A DNA stretch of 64,000 nt, taken from contig CAILXX010000017.1 in the NCBI GenBank assembly GCA_903838295.1, forward strand, positions 1 to 64,000. Direction: 5' to 3'. Source of the DNA: an uncultured Actinomycetes bacterium (GTDB lineage: Bacteria > Actinomycetota > Actinomycetes > Nanopelagicales > Nanopelagicaceae). Of the stretch, positions 1 through 6,387 are shown piece after piece; positions within the stretch are counted from its first letter, which is position 1; the number at the start of each line of letters is the position of its first letter. The notes under the pieces were generated by a model. That model had not been told where the DNA came from, did no database searches, and saw only the letters and a program-made list of their open reading frames with translations. Position numbers and translations under genes: made by a program.

Positions 1-132
1 TACATATCAACGGAATCCTTGGTGGCCATTACAAGAATTTCAGGGTCCGCTAGAGACTTCTCAGCTCAATACCTAGACGAACTCCGTCGCTCTGCAAAAT
101 ATATAGAGGACTATCGAAATTCGTTGAAATAG
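1..132 (+). CDS. C-terminal end of an unidentified protein (partial)
   Basis: Frame 1 is open from the window edge to a TAG at 130-132 and gives 43 residues ending IEDYRNSLK. The peptide is charged and looks helical, with no motif I recognise. The gene starts outside the window, so its family cannot be judged. It is followed by a 20-bp tandem repeat and then by the converging RNase P RNA gene. A chance open frame cannot be excluded at this length. Confidence 0.4.
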   Translation, partial: YISTESLVAITRISGSARDFSAQYLDELRRSAKYIEDYRNSLK

Positions 133-148
133 AAATAAGGCAAAATAT

Positions 149-188
149 TGCCCACGTTTTTGCCCACATGCCCACGGTTTTGCCCACA
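149..188. repeat. 20-bp tandem repeat, two copies (TGCCCAC-rich)
   Basis: Two adjacent 20-bp units, 149-168 and 169-188, differ at one base. Each has a TGCCCAC at both ends separated by G(T/G)TTTT, so the heptamer TGCCCAC occurs four times at spacings of 12, 8 and 12 bp. The block lies between the end of the left-edge gene and the RNase P RNA terminator. Function is unknown; a binding-site cluster or the remnant of an integration boundary are both possible. Confidence 0.6.
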
Positions 189-230
189 AATTTGAACAAT
201 ATTGGTTTAGGTTTATTAAAGACTTCGACA

Positions 231-272
231 AAATAAAAGCTCCAATAAGCGCATACAAATACACTTATTGGA
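231..272 (-). terminator. Rho-independent terminator of rnpB
   Basis: A perfect 9-bp inverted repeat (TCCAATAAG at 241-249, CTTATTGGA at 264-272) lies just past the 3' end of RNase P RNA. On the minus strand it is followed by the T-rich stretch GCTTTTATTTTG. Confidence 0.75.
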
Positions 273-281
273 GATTTATAA

Positions 282-637
282 GAAGAGTCGCCCTATAAGC
301 CGGATCCTGTCCTTCGCTTTCGCGAATGGATCACCATCCATCTAGTCGCGCAATTGCTTGCGTGATCAAGCAACCTACCTGATGACTCGAACGAGCAGTT
401 CTCAAGCGCCATCTTTTTGGTCTTGCTCCAAGTGGGGTTTGCCTTGCCATTGATGTCACCATCAATGCGGTGGTCTCTTACACCGCCGTTTCACCCTTAC
501 CCATTGCTGGGCGGTAATTTTCTGTGGCACTGTCCCGCGGGTTGCCCCGGGTGGCTGTTAGCCACCACTTTGCTCTGTGGAGTCCGGACTTTCCTCGGTG
601 TATTACTACAACGCAGTGACCCAGGCGACTCTTCAGT
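282..637 (-). ncRNA. rnpB: RNase P RNA, catalytic subunit
   Basis: This is the ribozyme that matures tRNA 5' ends. On the minus strand the near-universal core GAGGAAAGUCCGGACUCC is present (577-597), and the 3' end carries the conserved CCGGCUUAUAGGG. The ends were set by helix P1: GAAGAGUCGCC at 634-624 pairs perfectly with GGCGACUCUUC at 292-282. A -10-like TATCCT places the transcript start near 637. The length of about 355 nt is normal for a bacterial type A RNA. Open frames across it are shadows. Confidence 0.93.
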
Positions 638-643
638 TGTATA

Positions 644-649
644 AGGATA
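644..649 (-). promoter_or_regulatory. -10 element of rnpB
   Basis: TATCCT on the minus strand lies 6 nt before A637, just upstream of the P1 helix. It fits the TANNNT form seen repeatedly in this window. No clear -35 was found. Confidence 0.45.
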
Positions 650-711
650 CGCGAGAACTTTGATGCAAAGTAGTCGCAATTTCTACATACCAAACCCCTT
701 TGCTAGAGTTC

Positions 712-832
712 CTTTTGGTCAAGAGCATCGACATATAGCCCCGGCTCGTCGATCAGCAACCCTCCTCCGCGGTGGGGTGCTCCGGGTGAGGACCAGGCCA
801 GAAAGTCTGGCAAGCGCGGGCACACAGCCCCG
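712..832 (+). promoter_or_regulatory. SAM-IV riboswitch
   Basis: The segment GCAACCCUCC–CGCGGUGGGGUGCUCCGGGUGA–GACC (756-794) matches the SAM-binding core of the actinobacterial SAM-IV class as I remember it. Supporting helices are P1 UUGGUC (715-720) with GACCAG (791-796); a P2 arm AUCGAC/GUCGAU enclosing AGCCCCGGCU, the expected pseudoknot loop; and a 3' hairpin CCAGA-AAG-UCUGG (798-810). A further stem CAGAGC-AUU-GCUCUG (840-854) ends 2 nt before the ribosome site GAAAGG (857-862). There is no U-run, so control of translation is more likely than termination. It precedes an amino-acid ABC transporter, so the operon is probably shut off when SAM is plentiful. Confidence 0.88.
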
Positions 833-871
833 TATTTAGCAGAGCATTGCTCTGTTGAAAGGTTGTCTCTC

Positions 872-1714
872 ATGAAGATGAAATATGGAATCGCACTCGT
901 AGTCACTGCCCTAGTTGGATCACTTTCAATCGGCTATACAGCATCGGCCGCAAATGCAGCTGGTGCTTGTAAGCCTGGGGCACTTTCTACTCTTACGGCA
1001 GGAACTCTTACCATCGGAACAGATGATCCGGCTTACTCTCCTTGGTTCGACAACAACAAGCCAGCAGACGGCAAAGGGTTTGAATCTGCTGTCGCATACG
1101 CAGTTGCAAAGCAACTGGGTTATTCTGCTAATAAAGTGAAGTGGGTTAAAGCTTCATTTAATACCGTCATCCAGCCTGGTAAGAAAGCTTTCGACTTCGA
1201 CATCAACGAAGTTTCAATCACACCCGAACGTGCGAAAGCAGTTGACTTCTCGACCGGATATTACGATGTTGCACAAGCTTTGGTCACCACAACCAAGTCG
1301 AAGATTGCTAAAGCAAAGTCGGTTGCCGATCTTGCTAAGGCAAAGTTGGGGGCTGCTGTAGGTACGACGTCATACTCAACAATTACTGATGTCATCAAGC
1401 CAAAAGCAAAGCCTTCAGTGTTTGATACCAATGACATTGCAACTCAAGCTTTGATCAATGGTCAGATCGATGGACTTGTCCTTGACCTCCCAACCGCATT
1501 CTATGTATCTGCCGCTGCGCTTAAGAATGGATTGATCGTTGGTCAATTCGCTCCAAAGGCAGGAAGCGAACAATTTGGTTTGGTACTCAGCAAGGGAAGT
1601 GCGCTCACTTCTTGCGTATCCACTGCTGTTGATGCTCTCCGTGCAAACGGAAGTCTCAAGACGCTTGCATCAACCTGGTTGGGTAATACCGCCGGAGCGC
1701 CTGTACTCAAGTAG
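872..1714 (+). CDS. Amino-acid ABC transporter, substrate-binding protein (methionine or sulfur compound predicted)
   Basis: Extracellular solute-binding protein, family 3 (polar amino acid type), 280 residues. It begins with a signal peptide (residues 1 to about 29, MKMKYG then a hydrophobic stretch and TASAANA). The binding domain spans roughly 42-270 and includes GTDDPAYSPW and a typical ITPERAKAVDFS motif. Two Cys (33 and 248) could form a disulfide; there is no good lipobox. The ATG at 872 was preferred over the TTG at 863 because GAAAGG lies 9 nt before it. It is first in an operon with permease and ATPase, under a SAM-IV riboswitch. That control points to methionine or another reduced-sulfur amino acid as substrate; the family alone does not decide it. 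Confidence 0.93.
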   Translation: MKMKYGIALVVTALVGSLSIGYTASAANAAGACKPGALSTLTAGTLTIGTDDPAYSPWFDNNKPADGKGFESAVAYAVAKQLGYSANKVKWVKASFNTVIQPGKKAFDFDINEVSITPERAKAVDFSTGYYDVAQALVTTTKSKIAKAKSVADLAKAKLGAAVGTTSYSTITDVIKPKAKPSVFDTNDIATQALINGQIDGLVLDLPTAFYVSAAALKNGLIVGQFAPKAGSEQFGLVLSKGSALTSCVSTAVDALRANGSLKTLASTWLGNTAGAPVLK

Positions 1715-1744
1715 TTTGATCTCCTATGAGTAACGGAAGACCCG

Positions 1745-2593
1745 ATGTCCTATGAACCATCAGCGTTGCGACTGCAACGCGAAGAGGCTAGGCGTCGGGT
1801 CTCCCGTCATTCAACGGTCGTTGCACTATTAAGCACGCTTGCGATTGGGGCGGTTCTTGCAATCGTTATTACTGGCGCCCCCGGCTTCAAATTAGTCCGC
1901 GAATCATTTTTTAATCCGCATTATGCACGTACGGCCTTCCCCAGCGTTCTTTCGGGGTTGTGGCTCAACCTTCGGGTGATGATTGTTGCCGAAATCTTTG
2001 TTTTGATATTTGGGTTGCTGATTGCACTTGCCCGAACTTCCAAATCACCGATCCTCTATCCCGTACGGCTATTAGCCACCATCTATACCGATATTTTTCG
2101 TGGTTTACCACTTTTGCTGGTCTTGCTCCTTGTTGGCTTAGGAGTTCCGGGGCTGCAGATTTCTTGGTTACCAAATTCGGCAGTGACGCTTGGCACTATC
2201 TCTTTGATTCTTACTTACTCGGCTTATGTAGCCGAAGTAATCCGCGCCGGAATCGAAGCCGTCAATCCCGCACAGCGAATGGCCGGACGTGCCTTGGGTC
2301 TATCGCAGTCACAAACACAGAGATATGTGATCCTTCCACAAGCGTTACGTAAAGTAACCCCACCATTACTCAATGATTTAGTTTCACTTCAAAAAGATTC
2401 TGGCCTGATATCTGTACTGGGTGCAATTGATGCGATTAGAGCCGCAGGAATTGAGACTGCACAGTCTTTTAACTTCACGCCTTATCTTGTTGCAGGTGCA
2501 CTCTTTGTTGCGCTGACAATACCTTTGACTCGCTTCACAGACTGGCTGACTCGTAAGCAAGACCGGGCTCGCGTCCAACAGGGACAGTGGTAA
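1745..2593 (+). CDS. Amino-acid ABC transporter permease
   Basis: Inner-membrane subunit of the polar amino acid ABC family, 282 residues. A cytoplasmic N-terminal 25 residues rich in Arg precede about five to six membrane segments. The ATPase-contact EAA loop is visible at about 178-205 (AGRALGLSQSQTQRYVILPQ). It sits 30 bp after the binding protein and ends inside the start region of the ATPase gene, so the three are co-transcribed. A single permease gene implies a homodimeric channel. Confidence 0.93.
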   Translation: MSYEPSALRLQREEARRRVSRHSTVVALLSTLAIGAVLAIVITGAPGFKLVRESFFNPHYARTAFPSVLSGLWLNLRVMIVAEIFVLIFGLLIALARTSKSPILYPVRLLATIYTDIFRGLPLLLVLLLVGLGVPGLQISWLPNSAVTLGTISLILTYSAYVAEVIRAGIEAVNPAQRMAGRALGLSQSQTQRYVILPQALRKVTPPLLNDLVSLQKDSGLISVLGAIDAIRAAGIETAQSFNFTPYLVAGALFVALTIPLTRFTDWLTRKQDRARVQQGQW

Positions 2594-2595
2594 CC

Positions 2596-3345
2596 GTGTC
2601 CAAAATAATGTTGGAGATAAACTCGCTCCGTAAGAGTTATGGTAGCGACCTAGTGCTCAAGGAAATATCAACTTCACTTGCCGAACACGAAGTCAAGGTA
2701 TTGATTGGAGCAAGTGGGTCAGGAAAATCAACTTTGCTTCGCTCGATAAATCTATTAGAAGGTATCGATGATGGTCAGATTTTCCTTGATGGTCAAGATA
2801 TTACTGAAGTCGGAATCAATCCCGATGAGGTCCGCTCGCAAATTGGTTCGGTCTTCCAATCCTTCAATTTATTCCCCCACCTTAATGTTCTGCAGAACAT
2901 CACGCTTGCTCCACGATTTGTACATGGGGTCGCCAAGGAGATCGCAGTTACCGAGGCCATGGGCCTTCTAGAGAGATTTGGTCTGGGTGACAAGGCGAAG
3001 CAGTACCCTGACTTGCTTAGTGGTGGTCAGCAACAGCGCGTAGCGATTTTGCGTGCGGTAATCACCCGACCAAAAGTTTTGCTACTTGATGAGGTAACTA
3101 GCGCGCTGGATCCAATTTTAATCGCAGAAGTCTTGTCTCTGATCAGCGAGCTTAAAGGTGAAGGCATGACCATGATGATTGCTACCCACGAAATGGGCTT
3201 TGCCAAGCGAGTTGCTGACCAAGTGCTCTTCCTGCACCAGGGAGAAATATTGGAGTCTGGCACACCACATACAATTCTCGAAAGCCCTGACACGCCAGAA
3301 TTGAAAGAATTCCTTAATGCCTTACGTGATGCCGGGCGTTTATAG
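2596..3345 (+). CDS. Amino-acid ABC transporter ATP-binding protein
   Basis: Cytoplasmic ATPase of the transporter, 249 residues. It has Walker A GASGSGKST (about 38-46), Q-loop FQSFNLFPH, signature LSGGQQQR, Walker B LLLDEVTSALD and switch His in ATHEMGF. The GTG at 2596 was chosen because GGGAC (2581-2585) is at workable distance; a GTG at 2587 would overlap the permease by 7 bp and is the alternative. It is the last gene of the riboswitch operon and ends facing the RNase H fusion gene 15 bp away. Confidence 0.92.
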   Translation: MSKIMLEINSLRKSYGSDLVLKEISTSLAEHEVKVLIGASGSGKSTLLRSINLLEGIDDGQIFLDGQDITEVGINPDEVRSQIGSVFQSFNLFPHLNVLQNITLAPRFVHGVAKEIAVTEAMGLLERFGLGDKAKQYPDLLSGGQQQRVAILRAVITRPKVLLLDEVTSALDPILIAEVLSLISELKGEGMTMMIATHEMGFAKRVADQVLFLHQGEILESGTPHTILESPDTPELKEFLNALRDAGRL

Positions 3346-3359
3346 AGTGAGAAATAATT

Positions 3360-4439
3360 TTATTTAGCAACGACTCGTTCGCTTAAAGATTTGAGTGCTC
3401 GCAATCCATCAGATGGCCACACGGCAACCGTGGTAATACTGCATGGCAAAATATCGATGTGGTACATACTTTCGAGTGATGCGCTCATCGCATATGTCGC
3501 CAATGCACGAATAACCATATTGTGAGTCACGATGCAAACTTTCTGGCCAGGATATTGTTGAACAATGTGATTGACGCCAGCTTCTACTCGCGAAAATAAT
3601 TCGGAATATGACTCCCCTTGCGGTGGACGGCTAGATGGCGAACTAATCCACCCCTGCCATTCATCTGGGAATTGTTCCTTCGCTTCACTTGGGATCAATC
3701 CTTCCCAAAGGCCGAAATCCATTTCGACCCATTGATCATCAAATATTGGATCCAGTCCAGTTGTGTCAGAGACTTCCTTCGCGGTCATCATTGTGCGCAT
3801 CAACGGGGATGCAATGAGCACATCTGGCTTACGCGCTGCGACTTCGATCGCGATCGCCTTGGCCTGCGCAATACCTGTCTCCGTGAGGGCTGGATCCATT
3901 TTCTTGCTTACGCCAGAGAATTTACGAACAGGTGTCAGTGGGGTTTCGCCATGACGGACAAACATAATGGTTGTGGGGATTTCGGATGAAACAAGTCGTT
4001 CGACCAAGTGATTCAAAACTGGCTTATTCGCGCTGCCACTGCCGCCATCGAGCGCTTTGTTTGCAAGGCGATCCGCATGTGAATTCTCTTCTCTGGGGAT
4101 CCAACTAAAAGTGATCAGCTCTAGTGGATGAATTGAACGTGCTTCTGCGGCCAGCTTTCGCATATCTGGGTGCTTGATCTGCCATCGTCCAGACATTTGC
4201 TCGATCACAAGTTTTGAATCCATCTGAACATTTATAGTCGCCTTGGGATCCAATTCGTGTGCCTTGCGCAAGCCAGCAATTAATCCAGAATATTCAGCGA
4301 CATTGTTGGATGCGATTCCAATAACATCATATAACTCTTCTAAGACCATGCCATTCTCTGAAACAACTGCGCCATAAGCAGCAGGTCCTGGATTGCCTCG
4401 AGATCCGCCATCAGCGGTCAGATGAAATGTACGAGCCAT
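3360..4439 (-). CDS. Bifunctional RNase H / histidine phosphatase
   Basis: Two-domain protein of 359 residues, like mycobacterial Rv2228c. Residues 1-140 form an RNase HI domain that cuts RNA in RNA/DNA hybrids; its acidic residues are D10 (TADGGSRGNPG), E49 (NVAEYSG), D74 (VQMDSK) and D123 (HADRLAN). Residues 155-359 form a phosphoglycerate-mutase-type phosphatase with the catalytic VRHGETP (H163) and a second His in IVTHNMV. In mycobacteria the second domain has been linked to alpha-ribazole phosphatase activity, which would fit the adenosyltransferase gene in this window. The ATG at 4439, 2 nt after the upstream stop, was preferred to a longer start inside that gene. Confidence 0.93.
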   Translation of the reverse strand: MARTFHLTADGGSRGNPGPAAYGAVVSENGMVLEELYDVIGIASNNVAEYSGLIAGLRKAHELDPKATINVQMDSKLVIEQMSGRWQIKHPDMRKLAAEARSIHPLELITFSWIPREENSHADRLANKALDGGSGSANKPVLNHLVERLVSSEIPTTIMFVRHGETPLTPVRKFSGVSKKMDPALTETGIAQAKAIAIEVAARKPDVLIASPLMRTMMTAKEVSDTTGLDPIFDDQWVEMDFGLWEGLIPSEAKEQFPDEWQGWISSPSSRPPQGESYSELFSRVEAGVNHIVQQYPGQKVCIVTHNMVIRALATYAMSASLESMYHIDILPCSITTVAVWPSDGLRALKSLSERVVAK

Positions 4440-4441
4440 AC

Positions 4442-5167
4442 TTACACTCTTACCAAGATTCTGCGACATTCTTCACAGCGAATTACTTCATCGGCCGCCA
4501 AACCCTTAATTCTTTCTAGTTCGATTGCATTAATTGATAGATGACACCCGTCGCATTTGTTGCCGATCAATAACGCCGCACCAATTCCATCTCCCGAAGC
4601 ACGAACTTTCTCATACAGATCTACAAGCGGTGTATCAATTTTTGGGGAAACTTGACTCCGCGCAATGGTGAGTTCTGTAATTGTCTTCTGGATTTGCGCA
4701 GTGGCGTTCTCTAAGCGAATATTGAGTTCTAGTTCTAGTTGCTTTAATCCAACTTGATCATTCTCTAACTCATCAACACGGGCTTTAATGCCATCGTGCT
4801 TAAGCATGATCTCCAATTCGCCATCTTCAAGCTCTGACTTTCTTTTGGTCAAGGTTGCCACTTCGTGCTGCAACTGTTCTAGCTCTTTAGGGGTTCCCAG
4901 TCCAGAAGAAAGTCGAGCCTCATCTTTTTTCATCCGGTCGGCAACTTGTTCGACATCCACTTCACTTCGGCGAAGATCAATTGCCACATCAGCAAGTTCG
5001 GTTTCGACAACAGTCAGCTCTACCGCGGTATTTTCTAAGCGAGCATGAATGGCTGTTATTTGTTCACGCTCTGGCAGATTAGCTAGTTTGGTCTTCGCTT
5101 GAGTGATCTGAGAATCGATCAATTGCAGTTCGATAAGAAGGTTTTGGTCTTCAGGGGTTGCCTTCAC
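4442..5167 (-). CDS. Coiled-coil protein with C-terminal C4 zinc ribbon
   Basis: 241 residues. The first 170 or so are heptad-rich coiled coil. The C-terminus holds paired CxxC motifs (CDGCHLS and CEECRRI) that should bind zinc. It matches the actinobacterial family found next to the RNase H/phosphatase fusion (Rv2229c in mycobacteria). Its molecular role is not established; nucleic-acid binding is a guess from the ribbon. The GTG at 5167 lies 5 nt after GAGGAG and was preferred to the TTG one codon upstream. It is probably co-transcribed with the fusion gene. Confidence 0.9.
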   Translation of the reverse strand: MKATPEDQNLLIELQLIDSQITQAKTKLANLPEREQITAIHARLENTAVELTVVETELADVAIDLRRSEVDVEQVADRMKKDEARLSSGLGTPKELEQLQHEVATLTKRKSELEDGELEIMLKHDGIKARVDELENDQVGLKQLELELNIRLENATAQIQKTITELTIARSQVSPKIDTPLVDLYEKVRASGDGIGAALLIGNKCDGCHLSINAIELERIKGLAADEVIRCEECRRILVRV

Positions 5168-5216
5168 CAAAGCTCCTCACACAGTCGTAAAACTATTCAT
5201 GTAGTTGTCTTACTAG

Positions 5217-5288
<72 letters not shown>

Positions 5289-5300
5289 GGTGAGTGCCCC

Positions 5301-5329
5301 ACTGTACCCGAGTAAGCGGGGCATAACAA
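5301..5329 (-). promoter_or_regulatory. Promoter of tRNA-Val
   Basis: On the minus strand a TTGTTA (-35, 5324-5329) and a TACAGT (-10, 5301-5306) are separated by exactly 17 bp. The -10 ends 12 bp before the tRNA 5' end. This is one of the best two-part sigma-70-type promoters in the window. Confidence 0.7.
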
Positions 5330-5350
5330 AACACCTTTTACAAACCATCA

Positions 5351-5385
5351 CCTGTTATTGCCTGTTATTGTCTGTTATTGCCTGT
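5351..5385. repeat. 10-bp tandem repeat CCTGTTATTG, about 3.5 copies
   Basis: Three consecutive units (CCTGTTATTG twice, then TCTGTTATTG) plus a partial CCTGT run up to the stop codon of the peroxiredoxin gene at 5388. It lies in the spacer between that stop and the tRNA-Val promoter. It looks like a slippage-prone microsatellite. Confidence 0.85.
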
Positions 5386-5387
5386 CA

Positions 5388-5846
5388 CTACAAAACAGCG
5401 AGCGCAGCCTTGTAATCTGCAACGTTGCGCGCTTCACCAGGGCCATTGAGAACCTGCCAACGCAGGATTCCCTCTTTATCGATGACAAAAGTGCCACGAG
5501 TAGCGAATCCCTTATCTTCTAGAAATACACCATAACTCTTGGACACTGCGCCGTGTGGCCAGAAATCCGCAAGCAGAGGAAATTTGTATGACTCCGCTTC
5601 ACCAAATGCTTTTAGTGAATACATCGGATCGCACGAGATTGCCAAGAGTTCTGCGCCATCATTCTGGAAAGCTGAAAGATCATCGCGTAGAGCACAAAGT
5701 TCACCAGTACAAATCCCAGAGAAGGCAAACGGGTAAAAAAGAACTACTACATTTTTCTTGCCCTTGAAAGATGAGAGCGAAACATTTTCGCCAAATTGAT
5801 TGACCAGTGTGAAATCTGGTGCGAGCTCTCCGATAGTAAGTGTCAT
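5388..5846 (-). CDS. ahpE: Peroxiredoxin AhpE
   Basis: Thiol peroxidase, 152 residues, reducing hydroperoxides in the cytoplasm. The active-site motif PFAFSGIC places the peroxidatic Cys at 46. The GICTGEL and FPLLADFWPHGAVSKSYGVF stretches closely resemble mycobacterial AhpE as I remember it. A further Cys at 51 may offer an alternative resolving thiol. AhpE enzymes are recycled by mycoredoxin, and a mycoredoxin gene lies at 45641-45904. The ATG follows the strong site AAGGAG. It is directly downstream of DUF3052, as in mycobacteria. Confidence 0.93.
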   Translation of the reverse strand: MTLTIGELAPDFTLVNQFGENVSLSSFKGKKNVVVLFYPFAFSGICTGELCALRDDLSAFQNDGAELLAISCDPMYSLKAFGEAESYKFPLLADFWPHGAVSKSYGVFLEDKGFATRGTFVIDKEGILRWQVLNGPGEARNVADYKAALAVL

Positions 5847-5866
5847 TGCTTTCTCCTTATATTTAA

Positions 5867-6286
5867 TTACTTGCGACCACTCTTGCGGGCGACTAACTTC
5901 GTGGCAGTCCAGTCATGAGCTGCCAAGAATGAAACTGTTTGTGTAAGTCCAGCAGTTGGAGCGGCATCTTGAATATCGCTCGGCTCCACGTGGCCGTCTA
6001 TTCCAACTTTAGGGGTTAAGAGCCAGATCGGCCCACTTTCGCTCAGATAGGTAAGCGCATCGACTAAATCATCCACGAGATCTCCGTCACCTTCGCGCCA
6101 CCACAGTAGAACCGCGTCAACGACTTCATCAACGTGACCGCTAAGCATTGCTTGGCCGGCCTTCAATTCGATAGCCGCTCTCAACTGCTCGTCGCAATCT
6201 GAATCTAATCCCACTTCCAGGATTAACTCACCCGCGCTTATTCCAAGGCGATCAACGCTTACTTCCGGCCCCTGTGGGGAATTCAA
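5867..6286 (-). CDS. DUF3052 family protein
   Basis: 139 residues, acidic, with a VLLWWREGDGDLVDDLVDAL core followed by GPIWLLTPK. The family is conserved in Actinobacteria between ahpE and aceE (Rv2239c in mycobacteria) and has no settled function. There is no signal peptide or membrane segment. It begins with TTG, supported by a GGAGG five bases upstream. It diverges from aceE across a gap of about 100 bp. Confidence 0.88.
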   Translation of the reverse strand: MNSPQGPEVSVDRLGISAGELILEVGLDSDCDEQLRAAIELKAGQAMLSGHVDEVVDAVLLWWREGDGDLVDDLVDALTYLSESGPIWLLTPKVGIDGHVEPSDIQDAAPTAGLTQTVSFLAAHDWTATKLVARKSGRK

Positions 6287-6375
6287 GTCTGCCTCCAGTC
6301 ACTCCTCGGACCCGCGGTGGGCCATGGGAGTAGTCCACTCAACTCTGGGCGTAAACGCAAGCCTTAGAACGTGAA

Positions 6376-6381
6376 TAAACT
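6376..6381 (+). promoter_or_regulatory. -10 element placing the aceE transcript start at its ATG
   Basis: TAAACT ends exactly 6 nt before the ATG at 6388 and no ribosome site is present. This predicts a leaderless mRNA. The -35 region is not recognisable. Confidence 0.65.
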
Positions 6382-6387
6382 AGGCCC

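Noticed and set aside
417-693. Open frames on both strands across 417-693
   Set aside because: They lie within the RNase P RNA, whose conserved core and P1 pairing are clear.
863-871. TTG at 863 as start of the substrate-binding protein
   Set aside because: It immediately follows GAAAGG with no spacing; the ATG at 872 has the right distance and a better signal peptide start.
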